Positions 1 to 6,210 are shown, counted from the stretch's first letter. The stretch: 7,597 nt of DNA from DATCSE01 sp036568605 (GCA_036568605.1 DATCSE010000419.1:1-7597); one strand, 5' to 3'. Notes: generated by a model from the letters alone, not told the origin. Numbers and translations are program-made.

Positions 1-60
1 AGCGCTCAGCGCGGCCAGGCCGGCGAGGCATGCGCCGGCAAACAGGCGTTTCAAGGGCAT
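1..60 (-). CDS. N-terminus of an exported protein (signal peptide only, partial)
   Basis: Only the first 20 codons are inside the window, starting with ATG at 60-58 and running off the left edge. They translate to MPLKRLFAGACLAGLAALSA: a short basic n-region (K4, R5) followed by a hydrophobic Ala/Leu/Gly stretch, which is the form of a Sec signal peptide. Cys11 is not preceded by a convincing lipobox, so a lipoprotein is less likely. The mature protein is not visible, so no function can be given. No clear Shine-Dalgarno sequence precedes the ATG. The gene is divergent from the GT2 gene, sharing a 123-bp intergenic region with it. Confidence 0.6.
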   Translation of the reverse strand, partial: MPLKRLFAGACLAGLAALSA

Positions 61-183
61 CTTGCGATCTTGATCAATGCACGTGACAGCACCGTGAACG
101 GCGCCGTGCGGCGCGGCTGCTGCGACGCCCGCGTGCAAGCCTGGCGGCGGTGACGCCGGCCGCGGGGGTACAGTCACGCCTGC
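61..183. promoter_or_regulatory. Divergent intergenic region with a possible -10 box for the GT2 gene
   Basis: This 123-bp gap separates two divergent starts and must hold their promoters if both are transcribed from here. On the plus strand a TACAGT hexamer at 169-174 resembles a sigma-70 -10 box (TATAAT). It lies only 9 nt before the ATG at 184, and no purine-rich ribosome binding site sits at normal spacing, so the transcript could be leaderless or nearly so. No good -35 element is visible 16-18 bp upstream. No convincing promoter was found for the minus-strand gene. Confidence 0.25.
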
Positions 184-1239
184 ATGACGACACCTCTTGC
201 CGCCATCGACGACGCGCCGGCCCAGCGGGCGCCCGGCGTTCAGGCCTCCCCTCGCACCGAGCACCCGCGGCCGCCGCGCTCCACGCGGCCGGCGATCAGC
301 TGCGTGGTCCCTGCGTACAACGAAGCCGCCAACCTCGGGTTGATGCTGACCTCGCTGACCCAGCAGCTCACGCAGCTGACCGACCGCTGGGAGGTCATCG
401 TCGTCGACGACGGCAGCCGCGACGCGACGCCGCTGGCCATCGCGCCGTTCCTGGTCGCGCCGGGCGTGCGCTACGTGCGGCTGTCGCGCAACTTCGGCAA
501 GGAGGCGGCGCTGACCGCCGGCATCGACCGCGCCGAAGGGGAAGTCGTGCTGCTGATGGATGCCGACCTGCAGCACCCGGCGTCGCTGGTGCCCGAGATG
601 CTGGCCGCCTGGCACGAGGGTGCCGACATGGTCTGCGCCGCACGCGCCTCGCGCGCCGACGAGAGCCTGCCCAAGCGCATCGGCACCGCGCTGTTCTACC
701 AGCTGGTCAACCGCGGCTCGCAGGTCAAGATCCCGGTCGACGCCGGCGACTTCCGGCTGATGGACCGGCGCGTCGTCGACGCGCTGAAGTCGCTGCCCGA
801 GCGCAACCGCTTCATGAAGGGGCTGTACGCCTGGGTCGGCTTCCACAACGTGATCATTCCGTACACGCCGGCCGAGCGCCACGCCGGCGTCAGCACGTTT
901 TCGATGCGCCGCCTCGCTCGGCTCGCGTTCACCGGCGTCACCGCGTTCACCAACGCGCCGCTGCGGCTGTGGAGCGGCATCGGCGTCGTCACCGCGCTGC
1001 TCGCGCTCGCCTTCGGCACGTACATCGTGGTCGACCACTTCATCTACGGAACCGACGTGCCCGGCTGGGCGACGATCGTGACCGGCATGGCGTTCCTGAG
1101 CGGCGTGCAGCTGCTGTCGATCGGCATCCTCGGCGAATACGTCGGCCGCATCTTCGACGAGGTCAAGCAGCGGCCGGTCTACCTGGTCGGCAGCGAGGCC
1201 GGGCGCGGTGCGCTGGGCGCGACGACACCCGAAACATGA
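184..1239 (+). CDS. GT2 glycosyltransferase, polyprenyl-phosphate sugar transferase (ArnC/GtrB/DPM1-like)
   Basis: This 351-aa enzyme probably transfers a sugar from a nucleotide donor to undecaprenyl phosphate on the cytoplasmic face of the inner membrane. After a Pro/Arg-rich extension of about 36 residues, the GT-A fold begins with SCVVPAYNEAANL (39-51), then VVDDGS (73-78), SRNFGKEAAL (101-110) and the metal-binding MDADLQHP (125-132). Two hydrophobic segments follow at about 266-285 and 297-316. The protein ends with the GEYVGRIFDEVKQRPVYLV block typical of the ArnC/GtrB/YkcC group; length and architecture fit that group. The ATG at 184 gives the whole domain but lacks a clear ribosome binding site. 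Its TGA overlaps the ATG of the deacetylase gene (ATGA), implying translational coupling. By context the sugar is probably an N-acetylhexosamine, as for Francisella FlmF2 or Bordetella LgmA; the donor itself cannot be read from sequence. Confidence 0.9.
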   Translation: MTTPLAAIDDAPAQRAPGVQASPRTEHPRPPRSTRPAISCVVPAYNEAANLGLMLTSLTQQLTQLTDRWEVIVVDDGSRDATPLAIAPFLVAPGVRYVRLSRNFGKEAALTAGIDRAEGEVVLLMDADLQHPASLVPEMLAAWHEGADMVCAARASRADESLPKRIGTALFYQLVNRGSQVKIPVDAGDFRLMDRRVVDALKSLPERNRFMKGLYAWVGFHNVIIPYTPAERHAGVSTFSMRRLARLAFTGVTAFTNAPLRLWSGIGVVTALLALAFGTYIVVDHFIYGTDVPGWATIVTGMAFLSGVQLLSIGILGEYVGRIFDEVKQRPVYLVGSEAGRGALGATTPET

Positions 1240-2111
1240 CCCGTACGCTCGCGCTGTGCGCGGATGATTTCGGCATCGACGCCGGCGTCTCGTCCGGCAT
1301 CGCGCGGCTCGCGCACGCCAGCCGGCTGAGCGCGGTCTCGTGCATCACGACGACCAAGCGCTGGCCCGACGATGCGAAGCTGCTCGCCGGCGTGCCCGAC
1401 ACGGTGGACGTCGGGCTGCATCTGAACCTGACCGAAGGCAAGCCGGCGAGCGCGCGACTCGGCAAGATCTGGCCGCGGCTGCCGGGGCTCGGCAAGCTGA
1501 TCGCGCTGGCGCACCTGGGCCGCCTGCCGCGCGCGGCGCTGCGCACCGAGCTGCATGCGCAGCTCTCGGCCTTCATCGCGGCGCGCGGCGCGCCGCCGCG
1601 TTTTCTCGACGGGCACCAGCACGTGCACCACTTGCCCGGCGTGCGCGACATCGTGCTCGACATGGCCGAGCACATCCAGCCGCTGCCGGCGGTGCGCAGC
1701 ACCGGACGCGTGCTGGGCCCCGGCTACGGCTTCAAGCGGCGCGTGATCGAAGGCACCGGCGGCACGGCGCTGATGGCCGCGCTGCGTGCGCACGTGCTGC
1801 CGCACAACGCGGCGCTGCTGGGGGTCTACGACTTCAGCACCGCCGACTACGGCGGCCTGATGCGGCGCTGGCTCGCCGAGGTGCCGGCCGACGGCGCGCT
1901 GCTGTTCTGCCACCCGGGCGACGCGAAGAGCGGCGACGGAGCCGCCGACGCGATCGCGACGGCGCGGCGGCGCGAGGCCGACTACCTCGGCAGCGAGCAG
2001 TTCGTCGAGGACCTCGCGGCGGCCGATGTTGCACTGGGCCGCGTCTGGCAGGCGGGGTCGACGGCGGCACCGCCGCCATCGCCGCTCAGCGAAACGTCCA
2101 GGCCCGGTTGA
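1236..2111 (+). CDS. ChbG/YdjC/HpnK-family carbohydrate deacetylase (NaxD-like)
   Basis: This 291-aa protein belongs to the YdjC/ChbG family of metal-dependent deacetylases, which remove N-acetyl groups from sugars. Visible family motifs are LCADDFGID (7-15, with the D10-D11 pair), GLHLNLTEG (60-68), DGHQHVHHLP (125-134) and LLFCHPGDA (222-230). The aspartates and histidines in the first three blocks are the expected metal and catalytic residues. The start is the ATG in the ATGA overlap with the GT2 stop. An open frame extends upstream to 150, but that part is Arg/Ala-rich shadow sequence of the GT2 gene. Coupling to a polyprenyl-phosphate sugar transferase suggests a lipid-linked N-acetylhexosamine substrate, as for Francisella NaxD. 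It would then replace the deformylase ArnD of the aminoarabinose pathway. The last 18 residues are Pro/Ser-rich, and their coding sequence overlaps the 3' end of the facing GtrA gene. An HpnK-like role in hopanoids is an alternative, but no hopanoid genes are present. Confidence 0.88.
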   Translation: MTRTLALCADDFGIDAGVSSGIARLAHASRLSAVSCITTTKRWPDDAKLLAGVPDTVDVGLHLNLTEGKPASARLGKIWPRLPGLGKLIALAHLGRLPRAALRTELHAQLSAFIAARGAPPRFLDGHQHVHHLPGVRDIVLDMAEHIQPLPAVRSTGRVLGPGYGFKRRVIEGTGGTALMAALRAHVLPHNAALLGVYDFSTADYGGLMRRWLAEVPADGALLFCHPGDAKSGDGAADAIATARRREADYLGSEQFVEDLAAADVALGRVWQAGSTAAPPPSPLSETSRPG

Positions 2112-2448
2112 TCGCGAAGGTCAGCACCAGGCCCGCGCCGGTCGCGACGACCTGGGCGAGCAGGTAGTGCACGCCCAGCCGCACGCCCAGCCCGACGATC
2201 CCCATCCCGAGCAGCGCGCCGGCCAGCGCGGTGAGCTGGAAGCGCGGCCACGACGCGGCGATCGCGCCGGTGTGCGCGAACGTGAACCAGCGGTTGCCGG
2301 CGTACGCGACCTGCGCGCCGATCACCGCGCCTATGCCCGACCCCAGGTACGCCGGCACGTGCAGCACCTCGACGCACAGCACCAGCACCAGGTAGTGCGC
2401 CGCGGTCGCGAACGCGCCGACGGCGGTGTAGCGGATGAAGTGCTGCAT
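2086..2448 (-). CDS. GtrA-family four-helix membrane protein, putative lipid-linked sugar flippase
   Basis: This 120-aa protein is almost entirely hydrophobic, with about four membrane segments (roughly 8-28, 35-51, 70-91, 93-113). It carries the duplicated GtrA/DPMS signature: NRWFTF at 52-57 after helix 2 and NRAWTF at 114-119 at the C-terminus. GtrA-family proteins are small inner-membrane proteins thought to translocate undecaprenyl-phosphate-linked sugars. The gene starts 21 nt after the stop of the ArnT-like gene on the same strand, so the two are very likely cotranscribed. Its 3' end overlaps the deacetylase gene on the opposite strand by 26 bp, leaving no room for a terminator between the convergent units. 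No clear Shine-Dalgarno sequence precedes the ATG at 2448. Flippase activity is inferred from the family. Confidence 0.87.
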   Translation of the reverse strand: MQHFIRYTAVGAFATAAHYLVLVLCVEVLHVPAYLGSGIGAVIGAQVAYAGNRWFTFAHTGAIAASWPRFQLTALAGALLGMGIVGLGVRLGVHYLLAQVVATGAGLVLTFAINRAWTFR

Positions 2449-2469
2449 GCGGCGTGATGGTGCGCGCGC

Positions 2470-4026
2470 TCAGGGGCACGCGCGCGCCGGCACGCGCCAC
2501 AGCTCGCTGCTCGCGTCGGCATACACACGCTGCGCACCGCGCAGCACCGCGACCCGCGTCGCCGCCTCGGCCGGCAGCGCGACGAACCACACGTTGCCGC
2601 GGCCGCAGGTCAGCGCATCGAGCTGCGCGAGCGGCCGCAGCACCTGCTGGCCGCGTGCCAGGTCGAAGCGCGCCGCATCGAAGAGCTCCTTGCGCCAGTT
2701 GTCGTGCAGCGGCAGTTCCGGGTCGTCCCAGTGGCTCGCGATGATCGCCGGGCGCTTCAGGTCGGCATAGAACGGCAGGTCGTAGAAGTACTCTTCGACC
2801 ATCACGACCGAGTCGTGCGGCGCGATCTGCGCGGCCAGCGCGAGCGCGGCGCCGCGGTTGGACTTGGGCGTCTTCCACGCAAGGCCGGCGACCACGCCCA
2901 AGCAGATCAGCAGGCCGATCGCGAGCGCGGCCCGCGGCGCGCGGGACAACAGCGTGGGCCTGTCGTCCGGCACATCGCCGGCCACCGCCAGCGCGAGCAG
3001 CGCGCACCACGGGGCGAGCGCCGGCAGCACATAGCCCACCAGCTTCGAGCTCGGCAGCGAGAAAAAGCCGACCACCGCGACCACCCACCACAGGTACAGC
3101 GCGACGATCGCCCGCGTGCGCTCCTGCCATGCCCGGCGCAGCGCTGCCGGCAGCCAGGCCGACCACGGCAAGGTCAGCAGCGGCAGCACGACGATGAAGA
3201 ACCAGAACGGGTGCGCGTTGTTGAAGCTCTTCAGCGCATAGCGGCGGAAGTGCTGCTCCATGAAGAAGTAGTCGTTGAAGCCGCCGTAGCGCGATTGCAT
3301 CGCGACGAACCACGGCAGCGCGATGACCGCGAACGTGACCAGCCCGAGCGGGTGCAGCAGCTTCAGCAGCTGCCGCCAGCGGCCGCGTGCCAGCAGCCAC
3401 GGCCCGATCACCAGCGCCGGCAGCACGATGCCGATCAGGCCCTTGGCCAGCATCGCGACCGCGCACAGCCCCCAGCCGGCGATCAGCCAGCGCCGCGACA
3501 CGTGCGTCGCATCCTCGTCGACCGCACGCGCGAACGCGAGGATCGCGGCGCCGATCAGCGCGCCGACCAGCATGTCGTGGTTCGCGTACTGCCCGGCGAG
3601 GAAAAACAGCGGGCAGCTCGCGATCAGCAGCAGTGCGGCCGTCGCGGCGCGCACGCCGTGCCAGCGTCGCATCGCGAAGAACAGCGTCGCGGCCATGATC
3701 CATGCGCCCAGCATGGACGCGAACCGGCCGGCGAACGGCGTCGCGCCGAGGAGCTGCATCGCCGCGATGTCGAGCCAGTACATCAGCGGCGGCTTGTGGA
3801 AGAACGGCAGGCCGTTCAGGGTCGGCACCAGCCAGTCGCCGCTGCGCAGCATCTCGCGCGCGACGTTCGCGTAGCGGCCTTCGTCGGGCAGCAGCAACGG
3901 GCGCACGCCCAGCGTCGCGAGCAGCCACAACGCGAGCAGGCTCAGCAGCAAGACGGGGGAACGTCGCCGTTCGGGCGGCGGGGAGGAAGGGGACATCGAA
4001 TGGGGCGACCGCGAGAAACCGTGCAT
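2470..4026 (-). CDS. ArnT/PMT-family (GT83/GT39) integral-membrane glycosyltransferase
   Basis: This 518-aa polytopic protein is of usual size for ArnT-like transferases. These use a polyprenyl-phosphate sugar as donor and glycosylate an acceptor on the periplasmic side; in ArnT the acceptor is a lipid A phosphate. After the first membrane helix (about 25-46) comes the family signature: PDEGRYANVAREM (47-59, acidic pair D48-E49), a SGDWLVPTLNG stretch, then FFHKPPLMYWL (75-85). Many hydrophobic helices follow, with a typical luminal-loop motif containing FMEQHFRRYAL and a HPFWFF segment. The C-terminal part (about 400-518) looks soluble. The start at 4026 has no good ribosome binding site; an in-frame ATG at 3996 would shorten it by 10 residues and is equally possible. 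It lies 42 nt downstream of the Bug gene and 21 nt upstream of gtrA. No aminoarabinose synthesis genes are visible, so the donor is more likely the hexosamine made by the facing GT2/deacetylase pair (inference). Confidence 0.88.
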   Translation of the reverse strand: MHGFSRSPHSMSPSSPPPERRRSPVLLLSLLALWLLATLGVRPLLLPDEGRYANVAREMLRSGDWLVPTLNGLPFFHKPPLMYWLDIAAMQLLGATPFAGRFASMLGAWIMAATLFFAMRRWHGVRAATAALLLIASCPLFFLAGQYANHDMLVGALIGAAILAFARAVDEDATHVSRRWLIAGWGLCAVAMLAKGLIGIVLPALVIGPWLLARGRWRQLLKLLHPLGLVTFAVIALPWFVAMQSRYGGFNDYFFMEQHFRRYALKSFNNAHPFWFFIVVLPLLTLPWSAWLPAALRRAWQERTRAIVALYLWWVVAVVGFFSLPSSKLVGYVLPALAPWCALLALAVAGDVPDDRPTLLSRAPRAALAIGLLICLGVVAGLAWKTPKSNRGAALALAAQIAPHDSVVMVEEYFYDLPFYADLKRPAIIASHWDDPELPLHDNWRKELFDAARFDLARGQQVLRPLAQLDALTCGRGNVWFVALPAEAATRVAVLRGAQRVYADASSELWRVPARACP

Positions 4027-4042
4027 TAGAGCATCGACCCGC

Positions 4043-4069
4043 AGCCGCGCCGCATGGGCCGGCGCGGCT
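4043..4069 (-). terminator. Stable hairpin after the Bug gene (no T-run)
   Basis: Perfect 9-bp arms AGCCGCGCC (4043-4051) and GGCGCGGCT (4061-4069) flank a 9-nt loop, starting at the stop codon of the Bug gene. No T-tract follows on the minus strand before the ArnT-like gene. It is therefore more likely an mRNA stability or attenuating structure than an efficient intrinsic terminator, and some readthrough into arnT-gtrA is plausible. Confidence 0.4.
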
Positions 4070-5103
4070 CAGTCCACTTTCGCGCCCGACACCTTCACGA
4101 CCTGCGCCCACTTCTTCGATTCGGCGGCGATGAACTTGGCGAACTCCGCCGGGGTCTGCCCGCCCGGGATCGCGCCTTGCGACAGCAGCCGCTCCTTGAA
4201 CGGCGGCGACTCGAACGACTTCTTGGTCTCCTGCTGGATGCGGTCGATGATCTCGCTCGGCGTGCCCGCCGGCGCGAGCAGGCCGAACCACGAGCTCGCA
4301 TCGAAGCCCTTGACGCCGGACTCGGCGATCGTCGGCAGCTCCGGCACCGCGGCGCTGCGCTGCGCGCTCGTGACCGCGAGCGCCTTCAGCTTGCCGGACT
4401 TGATCTGCGGCAGCGCCGACGGCAGGTTGTCGAACATCAGGTCCATCGTGCCGCCGACCAGGTCCAGCAGCGCCGGCCCCGAGCCGCGGTACGGGAAGTG
4501 CAGCATGTAGGTGCCGGTCATGCTCTTGAACAGCTCGCCCGACAGGTGGATCGACGTACCGTTGCCGCTGGAGGCCATGTTCAGCTTGCCGGGGTTCGCC
4601 TTCGCATAGCGGATCAGGTCGGCGACCGAATTGATCTTCGCGGCTTCGGCCTTGGCCGGGTTCATCACCAGCACGTTGGGCACGCCGGCGACCAGCGTGA
4701 TCGGCGCGAAGTCCTTGACCGGGTCGAACGGCAGCTTGGGGTACAGCGCCGCGTTGATCGCGTGCGTGCCGACCGTGCCCATCAGCAGCGTGTAGCCGTC
4801 CGGCGGCGACTTCGCGACCATGTCCGAGCCGACGTTGCCGCCGGCGCCTGGCTTGTTGTCGATCACGAAGGTCTGGCCGAACGCGCGGCCGAGCTCGGGG
4901 GCGAGTGCGCGCGCGAGGATGTCGGTGGTGCCGCCCGGCGCGAACGGCACGATGACGCGCACCGGCTTGTTCGGCCATGCCCCTTGTGCGAGCGCCGATC
5001 CGCCCGCGGCGAGTGCGCCGGCAGCCAGCAGCAGGCTGCGGCGCAGCGGGTCGAAGGAAAGGGACGGCGACGACGACGACAACGACGCGAACGGCAAGCG
5101 CAT
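4069..5103 (-). CDS. Bug/TctC-family tripartite tricarboxylate transporter substrate-binding protein
   Basis: This 344-aa periplasmic solute receptor has the length and motifs of the Bug (TctC) family. The N-terminus has a twin-arginine-like signal peptide: RRS at 21-23, a hydrophobic AAGALAAGG core, and likely cleavage after A39 in SALA-Q. The mature part opens with WPNKPVRVIVPFAPGG (43-58) and continues with NKPGAGGNVG, PPDGYTLLMG, NPGKLNMASSGNGT and FPYRGSGPALLDLVGG, all hallmark Bug blocks. The ATG at 5103 was chosen because GAGGA at 5113-5109 sits 5 nt upstream. A longer open frame to 5214 has no such site and would place 37 atypical residues before the signal peptide. No TctA/TctB membrane components are nearby; orphan Bug receptors are common in Burkholderiales. 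The ligand (often a carboxylate) cannot be predicted. A functional link to the downstream glycosylation genes is not evident. Confidence 0.93.
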   Translation of the reverse strand: MRLPFASLSSSSPSLSFDPLRRSLLLAAGALAAGGSALAQGAWPNKPVRVIVPFAPGGTTDILARALAPELGRAFGQTFVIDNKPGAGGNVGSDMVAKSPPDGYTLLMGTVGTHAINAALYPKLPFDPVKDFAPITLVAGVPNVLVMNPAKAEAAKINSVADLIRYAKANPGKLNMASSGNGTSIHLSGELFKSMTGTYMLHFPYRGSGPALLDLVGGTMDLMFDNLPSALPQIKSGKLKALAVTSAQRSAAVPELPTIAESGVKGFDASSWFGLLAPAGTPSEIIDRIQQETKKSFESPPFKERLLSQGAIPGGQTPAEFAKFIAAESKKWAQVVKVSGAKVD

Positions 5104-5108
5104 GCAGA

Positions 5109-5113
5109 TCCTC
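5109..5113 (-). promoter_or_regulatory. Ribosome binding site that fixes the Bug gene start
   Basis: GAGGA on the minus strand lies 5 nt before the ATG at 5103. It decides between this start and the upstream in-frame ATG at 5214, which would overlap the 3' end of vapC. Confidence 0.75.
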
Positions 5114-5179
5114 GGCAAGGTGGTGGCCGAAGTGTGTCGCGCCGCCCGCGCGGGCAGAAGACGGGCTTGCCCGCGGCGG

Positions 5180-5575
5180 TCAGGCGCGGCCAAGGTCTCC
5201 GACGAGGAGAACAAGGTCGCTGTATCTCGACAGCACGGGGTCGGCGGTCACAAGTCGAAGCGGCTCGGCAAGTGCTTGAGCCACCAGGAGCCGGTCGAAT
5301 GGGTCGTTGTGGTGAAGGTCCAACCGCGAAACCCCGGCCGCGTGCGTTGCAGTGACGGGAAGCTCCAGGAAGCCGCTCGCGTCGATGGCCGCAGCGAGCT
5401 CATGCGGATCTGCCTCGATCTTGCCCAAGCGGGCCTTGATGGCAATCTCCCAGATCGAGGCAGCGGACACGAAAACCTCATCGGCACGTTCGAGGAACCG
5501 TCGGGCCGCGGGCTTCAGAAGCGGTGAACCTGCCACAGCCCACAGGAAAATGTGGGTGTCCAGCAGGAGGCGCAT
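5180..5575 (-). CDS. vapC: VapC-family PIN-domain toxin (ribonuclease)
   Basis: This 131-aa PIN-domain protein is of usual VapC length. The conserved acidic residues of the metal-dependent RNase site are visible: D6 in LLLDTHIFLWA, E43 in SAASIWEIAIK, D91/D94 in HNDPFDRLLVAQAL, and D112 in LVTADP. The DTHIFLWA start and DPFDRLLVAQA block place it with VapC toxins paired with Phd/YefM-type antitoxins. Known family members cleave tRNA or rRNA and are neutralised by the cognate antitoxin; the target here is unknown. Its ATG overlaps the antitoxin TGA by one base (TGATG), indicating coupled translation. The active site is intact, so the toxin is probably functional. The sequence is less GC-rich than its neighbours, consistent with acquisition as a mobile module. 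It ends 76 bp upstream of the Bug start. Confidence 0.93.
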   Translation of the reverse strand: MRLLLDTHIFLWAVAGSPLLKPAARRFLERADEVFVSAASIWEIAIKARLGKIEADPHELAAAIDASGFLELPVTATHAAGVSRLDLHHNDPFDRLLVAQALAEPLRLVTADPVLSRYSDLVLLVGDLGRA

Positions 5576-5811
5576 CAGCGTCCTTCGAAACCTGCCAGCA
5601 CTTCGTCAGGCAACGGTGCGTCGAAATTGGCTGGGACGGAAAGCTTGTTCTTGAGCACGCCAAGCTTGATGCGGCGCTTGGGTGCATCGAGCCGCGTGAT
5701 GCGCACCAACGGCTTTCCGTTGCGGCTGACCACGACGTCCTCTCCCGAGGCAGCCTTGTCTACCAACTGCGAGAGTCGGGTCTTGGCGTCGTAGATGTTC
5801 ACGGTTTCCAT
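5575..5811 (-). CDS. vapB: VapB antitoxin, Phd/YefM family
   Basis: This 78-aa antitoxin begins METVNIYDAKTRLSQLVDK, the typical Phd/YefM N-terminal DNA-binding domain. GEDVVVSRNGKPLVRI (about 30-45) follows, then a charged C-terminal tail that would wrap the toxin. The ATG at 5811 was chosen because family members normally start just before the TVNIYDAK block. A TTG at 5832 would add seven residues (MVKKPFP) and is less likely. AAGAAG lies 9 nt upstream as a weak ribosome binding site. The gene precedes and overlaps vapC by one base. Proteins of this type usually repress their own promoter, alone or in complex with the toxin. Confidence 0.92.
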   Translation of the reverse strand: METVNIYDAKTRLSQLVDKAASGEDVVVSRNGKPLVRITRLDAPKRRIKLGVLKNKLSVPANFDAPLPDEVLAGFEGR

Positions 5812-5870
5812 GGGGAAAGGCTTCTTGACCAAGCCTAGTCTAGTTCGGCGGGCGGTACAAGAGGGATGGA
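5812..5870 (-). promoter_or_regulatory. vapBC promoter region with a CTAGTCTAG candidate operator
   Basis: On the minus strand, TTGTAC and TAGGCT are separated by 17 nt upstream of vapB and could be a weak sigma-70 promoter; each matches its consensus at only about half of the positions. A symmetric CTAGTCTAG at 5835-5843 lies against the putative -10 region. It is a candidate autorepression operator, since CTAG is rare in GC-rich bacterial DNA. Neither element can be confirmed from sequence alone. Confidence 0.3.
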
Positions 5871-5874
5871 GCCT

Positions 5875-5904
5875 GGAAAAGGAAAGACCGGCGCAAGGCC
5901 GGTC
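5875..5904 (-). terminator. Intrinsic terminator, second of a tandem pair
   Basis: Read on the minus strand, GACCGGC (5904-5898) and GCCGGTC (5892-5886) form a perfect 7-bp stem with a 5-nt loop. It is followed directly by a T-rich run, TTTCCTTTTCC (5885-5875). It lies just upstream of vapBC and would stop minus-strand transcripts arriving from the small-ORF unit. It has no T-run on the plus strand. Confidence 0.6.
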
Positions 5905-5915
5905 CTGGTTCAGGC

Positions 5916-5985
5916 AAAAAATGAGGGGAGCGGGACTGTGGCTGCCGGGACTCGCTCTCGATCCCTCCCGGCCAGCCCGCTCCCC
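5916..5985 (-). terminator. Long intrinsic terminator, first of a tandem pair
   Basis: The outer arms GGGGAGCGGG (5925-5934) and CCCGCTCCCC (5976-5985) are perfectly complementary over 10 bp. An inner stem pairs CTG/CAG and CCGGGA (5945-5950)/TCCCGG (5966-5971) with a single bulged C and an internal loop. On the minus strand the stem is followed by TCA and then six T residues (5921-5916). Direction and T-tract indicate termination of a minus-strand transcript from the small ORFs at 6037-6480. Confidence 0.7.
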
Positions 5986-6036
5986 TTGGACGTCACCTTC
6001 CGCCTAAACCTTTCATGTTCTTTCGACGTGTCGCGC

Positions 6037-6210
6037 TCAGCGCGCGCCGCTCGGGCGCAGGAACAGGCTGAGCTGCGCCGGCGCGTGACCGCTTTGCAGC
6101 ACCTTGAACTGGCGCAGCGGCGATGCGCTCAGCACCGCGGGGCGCTGCGGCGTCGCGGTGCTGGCGGCGCGGGACAGGATGGGCTTGCTCGGCATCGTCG
6201 TCTTCACCAT
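6037..6210 (-). CDS. Small protein of unknown function, 57 aa
   Basis: I do not recognise this protein. It starts MVKTTMPSKPILSRAAST and ends LFLRPSGAR before a TGA at 6039-6037. A strong Shine-Dalgarno GAGGAG (6224-6219) lies 8 nt before the ATG. By my codon reading all but three of the 57 sense codons end in G or C, matching the coding bias of neighbouring genes. The peptide is basic and rich in Ser, Pro, Ala and Leu, has no clear membrane helix or signal peptide, and contains no Cys. It lies 33 nt downstream of the 78-aa ORF and about 50 nt upstream of a strong terminator. It could be a small regulatory or structural protein or a precursor peptide; nothing visible distinguishes these. Confidence 0.55.
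   Translation of the reverse strand: MVKTTMPSKPILSRAASTATPQRPAVLSASPLRQFKVLQSGHAPAQLSLFLRPSGAR

Noticed and set aside
71..80. The 10-mer TGATCAATGC also present at 6660-6669
   Set aside because: Ten-base matches are expected by chance several times in a window of this size, and the flanks differ.
150..1235. An N-terminal extension fusing upstream sequence to the deacetylase in one 653-codon frame
   Set aside because: The upstream part is Arg/Ala-rich shadow of the GT2 gene; homology-like sequence begins exactly at the ATG in the ATGA overlap.
1982..4978. A 998-codon open frame on the minus strand across the ArnT-like and Bug genes
   Set aside because: Its translation is Arg/Ala/Gly-rich low-complexity sequence without domains, while another frame encodes two well-recognised proteins. 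Long shadow frames are expected in GC-rich DNA.
5060..5095. A short GAC-rich repeat as a possible microsatellite or phase-variable tract
   Set aside because: It encodes the Ser run in the Bug signal peptide n-region, is brief and imperfect, and its trinucleotide unit would not shift the frame.
2704..5355. Two long plus-strand open frames (2704-4029 and 4054-5355)
   Set aside because: They are antisense to the ArnT-like and Bug genes, very rich in Arg and Gln, lack motifs, and have no credible ribosome binding sites.
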